IMG/VR virus record: IMGVR_UViG_3300032287_001552
Span: 1 to 29,437 of that record
From: a virus
Length of the DNA stretch: 29,437 nt
Reading direction: 5' to 3' (one strand)
A model generated the notes under the pieces. It had not been told where the DNA came from and searched no databases. It saw only the letters and a list, made by a program, of their open reading frames with translations. Of the stretch, positions 20,982 through 27,725 are shown piece after piece (position 1 is the first letter of the stretch; every line of letters begins with the position of its first letter). The position numbers and the translations under genes are program-made.

Positions 20982-22316
20982 ATGAACACACCACGAATCC
21001 TTCACGGCAACAACCTTGACTTGTTGCGCACACTGCCAGACAACAGCATTGATTCCATTGTCACTGACCCACCATACGAACTTGGGTTCATGGGTAAGAA
21101 ATGGGACAGCACAGGTATTGCATACAGTGTTGAACTGTGGTCTGAATGTTTGCGTGTGTTGAAGTCTGGTGGGCATCTTCTTGCGTTCAGTGGTTCACGC
21201 ACTTATCACAGAATGGTTGTGGCGATTGAAGATGCAGGGTTTGAAATCCGTGACCAGATTATGTGGGTGTATGGCTCTGGCTTTCCCAAGTCATTAGACA
21301 TCAGCAAAGCGATTGACAAGGCTGCTGGTGCAGAACGCACAGTGATTGGTGAAAAAAAACAAAGAGCAAACTCATCAGCATCAAACATCAAGATGAATGC
21401 AAGTGCAGGTGAAGTAGAACTGATTACTGCACCTGCTACTGATGAAGCGCAGCAGTGGTCTGGTTGGGGTACAGCGTTGAAACCAGCGCATGAACCAATT
21501 GTGATGGCTAGGAAACCGATTGACGGAACAGTGGCAAACAATGTTTTGAAGCATGGTGTTGGTGGCATCAACATTGATGGGTGCAGGGTGGAAACAACAG
21601 ACAACTTTGACAATGTTGTTGGCAGACCAATTCAGAAACTTGCTACACGCAGAGAAGGCGAAACAGATGATGAGTATCGCAGCAGGGTTCTTGAATCACC
21701 TGCACAGCAGGAAGCATTAGCAAAACTGAAAGAACTTGGAAGATTCCCTGCGAACTTTATTCATGATGGTTCAGAAGAAGTGCTTGCACTATTCCCCGAC
21801 ACCAAAGGTGGAACAGCAATTAGGCGCAATAGTGGTGGCAACACATTTGGTGGTGAAAACAAAAAACCAGCAATGAATGATTTGGGATACGGTGATGATG
21901 GTTCTGCTGCACGCTTCTTCTATTGCGCTAAGGCAAGCAAGGCTGAACGCAACGCAGGCTTGGAAGGAATGCCTGCTGAATGGAAAGCAGCAGCAAACTT
22001 CAGACCAAATCACATGGAGAAAGCATTAGAAGGTGACAGTGGGAATCCGTTTGGAAGATTCCAGCCAACACAGAACTTTCACCCCACTGTGAAACCAATT
22101 GCGCTGATGCGTTACCTAGTCAGATTGGTGACACCACCCAACGGAACAGTTCTAGACCCCTTCACAGGGTCAGGTACAACACTGGTGGCAGCAGTGCTGG
22201 AAGGGTTCAACAGCATCGGCATGGAACTGACAGCCGATTACCTGCCCATCATCAATGCCCGTGTTGAGTGGGCTTTGAAGCAACCTAGAGAGCCTGAGCA
22301 GCCAACCCTGTTCTAG
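20982..22316 (+). CDS. DNA methyltransferase (N6-adenine/N4-cytosine class, beta order)
   Basis: In this 444-residue protein, catalytic motif IV is DPPYELGFMGKKWD (DPPY at 29-32), and the SAM-binding motif I is the C-terminal DPFTGSGTTLVAA (about 392-404). Motif IV before motif I is the beta arrangement of N4/N6 methyltransferases. The middle (about 110-350) holds a long target-recognition region. No restriction enzyme gene is next to it, so it is an orphan that probably protects phage DNA. The target site cannot be read from sequence. The ATG at 20982 gives the family-like start RILHGNNLDLLRTLPDNSID. Confidence 0.88.
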   Translation: MNTPRILHGNNLDLLRTLPDNSIDSIVTDPPYELGFMGKKWDSTGIAYSVELWSECLRVLKSGGHLLAFSGSRTYHRMVVAIEDAGFEIRDQIMWVYGSGFPKSLDISKAIDKAAGAERTVIGEKKQRANSSASNIKMNASAGEVELITAPATDEAQQWSGWGTALKPAHEPIVMARKPIDGTVANNVLKHGVGGINIDGCRVETTDNFDNVVGRPIQKLATRREGETDDEYRSRVLESPAQQEALAKLKELGRFPANFIHDGSEEVLALFPDTKGGTAIRRNSGGNTFGGENKKPAMNDLGYGDDGSAARFFYCAKASKAERNAGLEGMPAEWKAAANFRPNHMEKALEGDSGNPFGRFQPTQNFHPTVKPIALMRYLVRLVTPPNGTVLDPFTGSGTTLVAAVLEGFNSIGMELTADYLPIINARVEWALKQPREPEQPTLF

Positions 22317-22469
22317 ACCCTGCCAGAGCGCACAGGAAGCCCTGTGAGCGTTCTTGGGGGCTGGAAGGGGCTGAACCAGCCCACAGCCATTAGCAAGCCT
22401 TCTAGGGGCTAGAAAGAAATCTGCCCCAAATGCGTCAGATAGGTGATTAGTGGTGCTAATCTGACAGGT
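22317..22469. other. Intergenic region with hairpin and early promoter, module copy 2
   Basis: GGGCTGG and CCAGCCC near 22359-22382 form a 7-bp hairpin after the methyltransferase gene, and TTCTAGG lies at 22400-22406. The block 22415-22469 repeats the module at 15021-15075 without gaps, with TAATCT (22457-22462) seven bases before the ATG at 22470. No gene is seen. Confidence 0.7.
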
Positions 22470-22862
22470 ATGGAAACCAACCAGACACCACCATCACAGC
22501 GCAAGCGCATTGGCGCATTGGGCAAAGTTTCAGCAGCATCACAAGTTGATGACCTGTGTTGGGAACTTGAACACTTGTGTGAATCACTCAACTTGTCATT
22601 CACACGCTTTGATGATGTTGAGATTGCAACAACCAACAACCAGACATTCAACGCTGATGTTGTTGAGAAGTTCAAGTGTGAAACACAATCATTCACTGAA
22701 CACATCTTGCTGGTCAGTTCAGAATCTGATTCAGGCAACTACAGCGCACCACGCTTGATGAAGAACCTGCGCAACGCAATCAAGATGCTGAAGTCAAATG
22801 AACAACTGTTCATCACTTGCACTGATGACGCTTGTGACTATTGCCAGCAAGAATCAATCTGA
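22470..22862 (+). CDS. Unrecognised early protein (METN start)
   Basis: This 130-residue protein begins METNQTPPSQRKR, then has a helical region with LCWELEHLCESLN and an unusual number of Cys, ending in CTDDACDYC. No known domain is recognised. It is the first gene after a leaderless-type promoter that copies the one at 15021. Confidence 0.65.
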   Translation: METNQTPPSQRKRIGALGKVSAASQVDDLCWELEHLCESLNLSFTRFDDVEIATTNNQTFNADVVEKFKCETQSFTEHILLVSSESDSGNYSAPRLMKNLRNAIKMLKSNEQLFITCTDDACDYCQQESI

Positions 22863-22878
22863 CACACCCATCAACTAA

Positions 22879-22895
22879 CAAAGGAAACCAAACCA
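22879..22895 (+). promoter_or_regulatory. Conserved ribosome-binding leader, copy 3
   Basis: CAAAGGAAACCAAACCA directly precedes the ATG at 22896. It is identical to copy 4 at 23417. Confidence 0.78.
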
Positions 22896-23135
22896 ATGAA
22901 AACCAACCAGCCAACATCAATCAACTACAAGACCCAATACCAGATGATGCGTCTTGCTGAAACACTGATGCCATTGATGCCAGAACGCATCATTGACAAG
23001 TTCAGCGCAGTGGTGACACCACGCATGGAACAAGCAGAAGCATCAGCGCATCTGATGCACACAGACCGATTTGACATGATTGTTGATTGGGGCTGCACAG
23101 CACAACGCATCATCAGCAAGAAAGTCAGCAAGTGA
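22896..23135 (+). CDS. Small unrecognised helical protein
   Basis: The 79-residue protein (MKTNQPTSINYKTQ, MMRLAETLMPLMPERIIDKF) is Met-rich and helical. It has no recognised function. It shares the start pattern ATG(A/G)AAACCAACCAG with the gene at 22470. Confidence 0.55.
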   Translation: MKTNQPTSINYKTQYQMMRLAETLMPLMPERIIDKFSAVVTPRMEQAEASAHLMHTDRFDMIVDWGCTAQRIISKKVSK

Positions 23136-23172
23136 TGAAGAAGCCATGCACCAATCACATCAGCACCTGTGA

Positions 23173-23185
23173 TACAATTCCTGAT
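23173..23185 (+). promoter_or_regulatory. Leaderless -10 box
   Basis: TACAAT at 23173-23178, seven bases before the ATG at 23186. It is the same distance as in the other leaderless promoters, but the upstream module is not conserved here. Confidence 0.6.
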
Positions 23186-23404
23186 ATGGAAACCAACTAC
23201 ACCAAAGTCACAGAGATGACACCAGCACTTGCAGACATTGTTGAACTTGTCTGGGAAGGCTGGTGGTCAGATGAAGAACGCATTGATTGGTACGCATTCC
23301 TAGACAAAGTTGAATCCTTTGGTTTTGACTTAGGCAGCGACATGGAAGCACCAATCATCAAAGCAATCAAGAAGCAGGTCAAGCACCTGCGCAACAGCAA
23401 CTGA
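23186..23404 (+). CDS. Small acidic early protein (METN start)
   Basis: The 72-residue protein has METNYTKVTEMTPALADIVE, a Trp-rich centre (VWEGWWSDEERIDWYAFL) and a basic C-terminal helix (IKAIKKQVKHL). Function unknown. The start is chosen from the -10 box and the shared METN beginning. A longer in-frame extension to 23087 overlaps the previous gene. Confidence 0.62.
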   Translation: METNYTKVTEMTPALADIVELVWEGWWSDEERIDWYAFLDKVESFGFDLGSDMEAPIIKAIKKQVKHLRNSN

Positions 23405-23416
23405 CACAACAACAAT

Positions 23417-23433
23417 CAAAGGAAACCAAACCA
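23417..23433 (+). promoter_or_regulatory. Conserved ribosome-binding leader, copy 4
   Basis: CAAAGGAAACCAAACCA immediately precedes the ATG at 23434. Confidence 0.78.
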
Positions 23434-23640
23434 ATGAAACATTATGACGGACAACGCTGGAACTATCGTGGCTTCATCATCTGGTGCTTTGATGGCGCAT
23501 ATGACATTCACGAAACAGTTGATGGACACCCAATCGCTGAAGGAATCTTCACAGTGGAAGAAGCCAGAGCCATCATCAATGAAGAACGCTGGTTCAAAGC
23601 GTTCACATCAGGCAACATCAAAATCAAACTGAATAGATAA
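23434..23640 (+). CDS. Small unrecognised early protein
   Basis: The 68-residue product has an aromatic strand-rich front (YDGQRWNYRGFIIWCFDGAY), a possible acidic turn (EVEEARA-like VEEARAIINEE) and a short basic end. It has the look of a compact single-domain protein, but no family is recognised. An ordinary gene boundary follows at TAA 23638-23640. Confidence 0.58.
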   Translation: MKHYDGQRWNYRGFIIWCFDGAYDIHETVDGHPIAEGIFTVEEARAIINEERWFKAFTSGNIKIKLNR

Positions 23641-23678
23641 ACAAGTCTCATCAAATAACAATAGAACAGGACAGAACA

Positions 23679-24155
23679 ATGAGAATCAAAACCACAAACA
23701 ACCTGCGCAAAGAAATCACTGCGCTAGACCTAGCAGTAAAGATGCTGCGCGCAGAAAATGAAGGTATGCGCAGGTCAGTAGTGACCCTGAAGAAATCACT
23801 GAACGCACCACTTGCCTTGTGGGAATCACACTGGTTTGAATCACTGCCAAAAGCAGAACAAGAACTGATTGACAAGACAGCACGCACGATTGCTTCAGCG
23901 TTGAAGCCAGTGCCAGTCATCAACAACACAGTCACATCAGCAACACCAGTCAAGCCTGCGATGCAGTTGAAGCCAATCAAGCGCACACCAATCAACACAG
24001 CAAAGCGCAACCAACCTTGGACAGCAGCAGATGACAAGAAACTGATGCGCATGGTCAAAGCCAATGAACCCAATGTTCACATTGCAGATGTGCTTGGGCG
24101 CAGTGTCGGTGCATGTATGCAGCGTGTCAATATCCTGAAAAACAGAAAGAACTGA
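23679..24155 (+). CDS. Coiled-coil protein with Myb/SANT-like DNA-binding end
   Basis: In this 158-residue protein, residues about 8-45 form a coiled coil (NLRKEITALDLAVKMLRAEN). A Pro/Thr-rich linker follows. The C-terminal part (PWTAADDKKLMRMVKANEP, then IADVLGRSVGACMQRVNIL) resembles a Myb/SANT helix-turn-helix with spaced aromatic or hydrophobic core. It is likely an early DNA-binding regulator. The leader is AGAACAGGACAG (23663-23674). Confidence 0.62.
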   Translation: MRIKTTNNLRKEITALDLAVKMLRAENEGMRRSVVTLKKSLNAPLALWESHWFESLPKAEQELIDKTARTIASALKPVPVINNTVTSATPVKPAMQLKPIKRTPINTAKRNQPWTAADDKKLMRMVKANEPNVHIADVLGRSVGACMQRVNILKNRKN

Positions 24156-24161
24156 TAACCA

Positions 24162-24329
24162 ATGGGATTCATCATCATCTTCAGCGTGTTCATCATTGGT
24201 GGCTTCATCTTTGAAGCAGTACGCCAACGCGCACTAGAAGCAGAACACAACAGGCAACGCGTGCGAGAACTACACCAGCAGAACCATCAACTGCGTGATG
24301 AAATCGCACGCCTAACACGCCAACGCTGA
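24162..24329 (+). CDS. Small membrane protein with coiled coil
   Basis: The 55-residue product has an N-terminal hydrophobic helix (IIIFSVFIIGGFIF) and a charged coiled-coil-like end (VRELHQQNHQLRDEIARLTR). It was found by reading the gap between neighbours. It starts six bases after the preceding stop, and its stop overlaps the next ATG (TGATG). Its role is unknown. Anti-superinfection or lysis-accessory functions are possible. Confidence 0.6.
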   Translation: MGFIIIFSVFIIGGFIFEAVRQRALEAEHNRQRVRELHQQNHQLRDEIARLTRQR

Positions 24330-24619
24330 TGGCAATGCACGCACAAGTCACAACCATCAACGGCGATGTCTGGCTACTACCAATCACACTGCAAGTCTGC
24401 GCCGATTGGGAACAATGGTCAGGTAAGACACTGGCAGCGATGGCAGACCCAACAGCAATGGACTTTGCTTATCTGTGCTGGCGCGCAGCAATGTATGCAG
24501 GTCAGATAAGACGCAGAACCACATTGCGTGATTTCGCAAAGATGGTGAATGGTTGGGAGATACTGAACATCACCCCTAATGGGATAGACCAACTTGAAGA
24601 ATGGCTGAAAGAACAATGA
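24329..24619 (+). CDS. Tail-chaperone-like protein in the early region
   Basis: The 96-residue protein has the chaperone-like pattern ADWEQWSGKTLAAM, AMDFAYLCWRAAMYAG, then LRDFAKMVNGWEIL, which parallels FADFVAFERT, TDIAWLAWK and FDIWLEKVE of the chaperone at 5104. It lies far from the tail genes. It may be a second chaperone-fold protein with another partner, or a convergent helical pattern. The ATG overlaps the previous TGA. Confidence 0.55.
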   Translation: MAMHAQVTTINGDVWLLPITLQVCADWEQWSGKTLAAMADPTAMDFAYLCWRAAMYAGQIRRRTTLRDFAKMVNGWEILNITPNGIDQLEEWLKEQ

Positions 24620-24723
24620 CCAGATGCACACGCTGTGACCAACTGCTGTGGCAGTGTGTATGCCCCAACTACCCAACACCAAAGGAAACCAACAATGGCA
24701 AAACAAATCAAAGACATCACTGA
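24616..24723 (+). CDS. Small putative zinc-ribbon protein overlapping the next gene
   Basis: The 35-residue frame (MTRCTRCDQLLWQCVCPNYP...) has two CxxC/CxC pairs, enough for one zinc site. It starts by ATGA overlap with the upstream gene and ends 29 bases inside the next gene. It may be a real coupled gene or a leader-like ORF controlling the next one. The conserved ribosome-binding leader lies inside it. Confidence 0.5.
   Translation: MTRCTRCDQLLWQCVCPNYPTPKETNNGKTNQRHH
24680..24694 (+). promoter_or_regulatory. Conserved ribosome-binding leader, copy 5
   Basis: CAAAGGAAACCAACA directly before the ATG at 24695, inside the 24616 frame. Confidence 0.7.
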
Positions 24724-25042
24724 ACATGGAATCAGCATGTACCGCTACCGCCAATGCAGATGCGACATCTGCAAGCAAGCAGCATCAGAACAACGCAAAC
24801 ACTTCAGACCAAAGAGCGACAACAAACGCATCAGGCTTGATGGCACAGTGTTTGTTGCAAGACTTATCAAAGACAATCGGCATGGTGCTATCAACACCAA
24901 CCTGATTTCAAAGTGGTCACGCTTTGGAATAGACATCTACAACGCTGATGAATGGTGTATGCGTTTGGGTTATCACCCCATAGAGATTTGGGGTCAGGAC
25001 TTCTACCAAGACTGCTGTGAAGATGAACTGGTTGATGCGTGA
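24695..25042 (+). CDS. Cys-containing protein with HTH-like C-terminus
   Basis: The 115-residue product starts MAKQIKDITEHGISMYRYRQ and continues with CRCDICKQ, an HG...CRCDxC motif common in actinobacterial and actinophage zinc-finger-like proteins. The C-terminal YNADEWCMRLGYHPIEIWGQ matches the leftward HTH protein at 13747-14004. It is likely DNA-binding. The start is set by the conserved leader. The frame is open further upstream. It ends at the next start (GTGATG). Confidence 0.65.
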   Translation: MAKQIKDITEHGISMYRYRQCRCDICKQAASEQRKHFRPKSDNKRIRLDGTVFVARLIKDNRHGAINTNLISKWSRFGIDIYNADEWCMRLGYHPIEIWGQDFYQDCCEDELVDA

Positions 25043-25272
25043 TGGACATTGAAGAAACACGCAACGCTTATCTGCGCGCAACAGAACCAATCACAATCAC
25101 AGCGCAACGCTGCCCAATCTGCCACTACCCACAAGAACCAGAACTGATTGAACTTGTCAGTGACAAGCCATCAGTACCTGACCTACCTGAATGGCAAGTC
25201 ATCTGGCACTGTGGCAACACCTACCTGCACACACGCATCAACAACCAACAACAAAGCAACACTGATGCCTAG
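25042..25272 (+). CDS. Small Cys-cluster protein
   Basis: The 76-residue protein has RCPICHYPQEPELIELV with a CxxC pair, and a later WHCGNTYLHTRIN that may complete a zinc site. An acidic start (MDIEETRNAY) precedes it. No family is recognised. It overlaps the previous stop by one base and the HNH gene by eight. Confidence 0.6.
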   Translation: MDIEETRNAYLRATEPITITAQRCPICHYPQEPELIELVSDKPSVPDLPEWQVIWHCGNTYLHTRINNQQQSNTDA

Positions 25273-25573
25273 ACCACCACGCACCTGTCTCACCTGTGGA
25301 ACGATGCACCACAACCCATCACGCTGCGACAAATGCGAACTGCAACGCAACAACCAACGCCAACGCCACAGGGACAAACGCCACTATGACTCTGAGTATC
25401 GCAGAGTTGCCAAGCAGGTCAGGGACACAGCACAGGTGTGTTGGCTCTGTGGAGAAGGAACAAGAGCAGATGACCCTTGGACAGCAGACCACCTGATACC
25501 AGCAGACCTGAACTCACCACTACTTCCAGCACACAGAACCTGCAACAGCCGTAGGGGGAACAGAACCACCTAG
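25265..25573 (+). CDS. HNH endonuclease
   Basis: This 102-residue protein has an HNH core with zinc cysteines: CLTCG near the start, CDKC, CWLCGEG, then the DH of WTADHLIPAD and the His-Asn of AHRTCNSRRGN. An HNH gene just before the terminase subunits is a recurring arrangement in cos-type phages, where it assists DNA packaging cleavage. The adjacent gap is therefore a place to look for the cos site. The ATG at 25265 is supported by the Arg/Pro-rich start of the family. Confidence 0.85.
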   Translation: MPRPPRTCLTCGTMHHNPSRCDKCELQRNNQRQRHRDKRHYDSEYRRVAKQVRDTAQVCWLCGEGTRADDPWTADHLIPADLNSPLLPAHRTCNSRRGNRTT

Positions 25574-25782
25574 ACCCACCCACACCCCACACCCCACCCC
25601 AAGTCGCAGCACAGACCCACACAGAGCGTCTGACAGGCATCACTGATGCCCCCATGCCTATGCGATTTTCTAGGGTGGGGTTCTTCTTCACCCCTGCCCC
25701 GTCTCTTTGCGTACAATGTCAGCAAATAGGCGTTGCGCTTATCGCTACGCAAGAGAGAGAACAGGACAGAGAGAGAAGGCTC
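25574..25782. other. Intergenic region before terminase: candidate cos/packaging and promoter zone
   Basis: It holds the C-rich tract 25575-25600 (potential G-quadruplex on the minus strand), a dyad GGCATC-ACT-GATGCC (25636-25650), TTCTAGG (25668-25674), a GGGGT/ACCCC hairpin (25677-25694) and the -10 box at 25712. No gene is supported. Confidence 0.6.
25712..25717 (+). promoter_or_regulatory. Likely late promoter -10 box
   Basis: TACAAT lies about 66 bases before the terminase small subunit ATG at 25783, so this transcript should have a leader. No TTGACA-like -35 is visible at the usual distance. The leader carries AGAACAGGACAG (25758-25769) and a purine-rich AGAGAGA repeat, then AGAAGG five bases before the ATG. 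Confidence 0.55.
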
Positions 25783-26262
25783 ATGGCTGGAACAAGAAAC
25801 AGTGGTGGCAGGAATAAGAAACCTGCTGAAGTGAAAGCAAGATTGGGTCAGGCAAGCAAGGCTGAACTGGCGATTGTTGCTGGAACGATTGACGCAAAGA
25901 ACGCTGGTGTGCCACAACCAATCAGACCGTTGATTGCTGGTGGTGTTGGTGCGCAATTGTGGGATTCGTTGTGGTCATCTTCTGCTGTGTGGATTAGACC
26001 TGACACTGATGTTGAACTTGTGCAGATGTTGTGCGAGATGACAGAAGAATATGCAGCGTTGCGCACACAGGTGATTGTTGATGGTGACTATCACGATAGA
26101 GCAGCACTACGCAATCTGGAGAAGTCACGCTTCAGTGTTATCTGTGCGTTAGGTCTGACACCAGTGGACAGGTCAAGACTTGGTTTGCAAGCAGTGAAGG
26201 TTGAATCAGAGATGGAACAGTTCAGAAAGTCTGTTGCTAGAAAGCGTGCTAATGAAGCCTAA
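25783..26262 (+). CDS. Terminase small subunit, P27-like
   Basis: This 159-residue protein starts with a basic segment (GTRNSGGRNKKPAEVKARLG). A helical core in P27-family style follows: LWDSLWSSSAVWIRPDTDVE, then EMTEEYAALRTQV. A final helix includes EKSRFSVICALGLTPVDRSR. It would recognise the packaging site and recruit the large subunit, whose gene overlaps it by 11 bases. The start at 25783 is chosen from the ribosome-binding region. The open frame continues upstream into noncoding sequence. Confidence 0.85.
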   Translation: MAGTRNSGGRNKKPAEVKARLGQASKAELAIVAGTIDAKNAGVPQPIRPLIAGGVGAQLWDSLWSSSAVWIRPDTDVELVQMLCEMTEEYAALRTQVIVDGDYHDRAALRNLEKSRFSVICALGLTPVDRSRLGLQAVKVESEMEQFRKSVARKRANEA

Positions 26263-27721
26263 GCAGTTGTGGCAGCCTGCGTTCTACACACCATCACAGA
26301 ACAGCACAACTGATGGTGATGATGTGATTGATTTTGCTGAACACTTCTTGCGTTTGACCAAAGGTGTGAAAGCGCATCAGCCTTTGGTGTTCACTGATTG
26401 GCAGAAGTGGTTGTTGCGTGAAATGCTTGAACGCAATGACAGTGGCAGGTTGCGCTACAAGCGTGCGTTGATTGGGTTGCCACGCAAGCAAGGCAAGTCA
26501 CTGTTGGGTTCTGCGCTTGCGCTGTATGGTTTGTTTGCTGGTGAAGCAGGTGCAGAAGTTTATTCAGCAGCAGGTGACAGACAACAGGCACGCATCGTGT
26601 TTGAAGAAGCCAAGCATCAGATACAGCAATCACCTGCGCTATCTGCTGAATGCAAGGTGTACCGTGACGCAATAGAAGTGCCATCAACAAACGCTATCTA
26701 CCGTGTGTTATCTGCTGACGGAAAACTTGCGCAAGGCTTGAACCCATCGCTGGTCATCTTTGATGAACTTCATGTGCAACGCAATGATGATTTGTATGAC
26801 GCATTGACTATGGGTTCTGGCGCGCGTCTTGACCCATTAGTGGTTGCTATCACTACTGCTGGCTATGACTTAGAAAGTCTGTGTGGCAGGTTGTACCAGT
26901 ACGGCAAGCAAGTTGCAGCAGGTGAAGTAGTTGACCCTTATTGGGGTTTCTGGTGGTGGGAATCAGACCGTGATTGTGACATCAATGATGAAAAGCAATG
27001 GAAGAAATCAAACCCCAATCTGGTGTTGGGTTTGCTTGATGCTGATGACTTGAAAGTGTCTGCACAGCAATCATCAGAAGCATCTGTGCGCAGGTTCAGA
27101 TTGAACCAGTGGGTGCGTGCGCAGGAATCGTGGCTGCCTGCTGGCGCATGGGAGAACTGCAACAACCCTGACGCAGCAATCATCAATGCCTATGACCCTG
27201 CGTGGGTGGGTATTGACATGGCGTTGAAACACGACAGCATCGGCATTGTTGTTGCACAACCACACGATGACGGAAAGATTGCAGTGCAAGCAAAGATATT
27301 CCACCCCGACATGAACGGCATTGACATTCAAGCCATTGAACAGCACTTGCGTTCACTGCACGATGAATTGAACATTCAAGAGTTTGCGTATGACCCTGCG
27401 TTCTTCCAGCGCAGTGCGGAAGCACTCTATGATGATGGGCTTCCAATGGTTGAGTTTCCACAGTCATCACAGCGCATGATTCCTGCTTGCGGAACAACCT
27501 ATGAACTGATTGTGGGAAAGAAGGTTGCGCACGATGGTTCACCAATGTTCACTGACCAAGTGCTGTCTGCTGCACAGCGTATGACTGAGCAAGGCTGGCG
27601 ATTGTCCAAAGGTAAGTCACGCAGGAAGATTGACGCGTGCATTGCAATGTGCATGGCGATAGATAGAGCAACTAGACGCAATAGTGGTACGCCAACACCT
27701 ATGATTGCATCTGTATGGTGA
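26252..27721 (+). CDS. Terminase large subunit
   Basis: At 489 residues this is the expected size for Terminase_1-type motor-nucleases. The ATPase half has a Walker A-like GLPRKQGKS (about 75-83) and Walker B LVIFDELH (Asp about 171, Glu about 172). The nuclease half has an RNase H-like Asp in VGIDMALKHDS (about 322) and a late Asp in RKIDACIAM (about 461). The protein pumps DNA into the prohead and cuts it. The start at 26252 gives the family-like MKPKQLWQPAFYT. A longer frame overlaps the small subunit gene. Confidence 0.94.
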   Translation: MKPKQLWQPAFYTPSQNSTTDGDDVIDFAEHFLRLTKGVKAHQPLVFTDWQKWLLREMLERNDSGRLRYKRALIGLPRKQGKSLLGSALALYGLFAGEAGAEVYSAAGDRQQARIVFEEAKHQIQQSPALSAECKVYRDAIEVPSTNAIYRVLSADGKLAQGLNPSLVIFDELHVQRNDDLYDALTMGSGARLDPLVVAITTAGYDLESLCGRLYQYGKQVAAGEVVDPYWGFWWWESDRDCDINDEKQWKKSNPNLVLGLLDADDLKVSAQQSSEASVRRFRLNQWVRAQESWLPAGAWENCNNPDAAIINAYDPAWVGIDMALKHDSIGIVVAQPHDDGKIAVQAKIFHPDMNGIDIQAIEQHLRSLHDELNIQEFAYDPAFFQRSAEALYDDGLPMVEFPQSSQRMIPACGTTYELIVGKKVAHDGSPMFTDQVLSAAQRMTEQGWRLSKGKSRRKIDACIAMCMAIDRATRRNSGTPTPMIASVW

Positions 27722-27725
27722 TGCC

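Noticed and set aside
21206-21613. 135-codon minus-strand frame inside the methyltransferase
   Set aside because: Antisense to conserved methyltransferase sequence, Ser/Ala/Cys-rich and without a start context.
15507-24694. CRISPR-like array from the repeated 17-mer
   Set aside because: The copies are hundreds to thousands of bases apart and each sits before a start codon, so they are ribosome-binding leaders.
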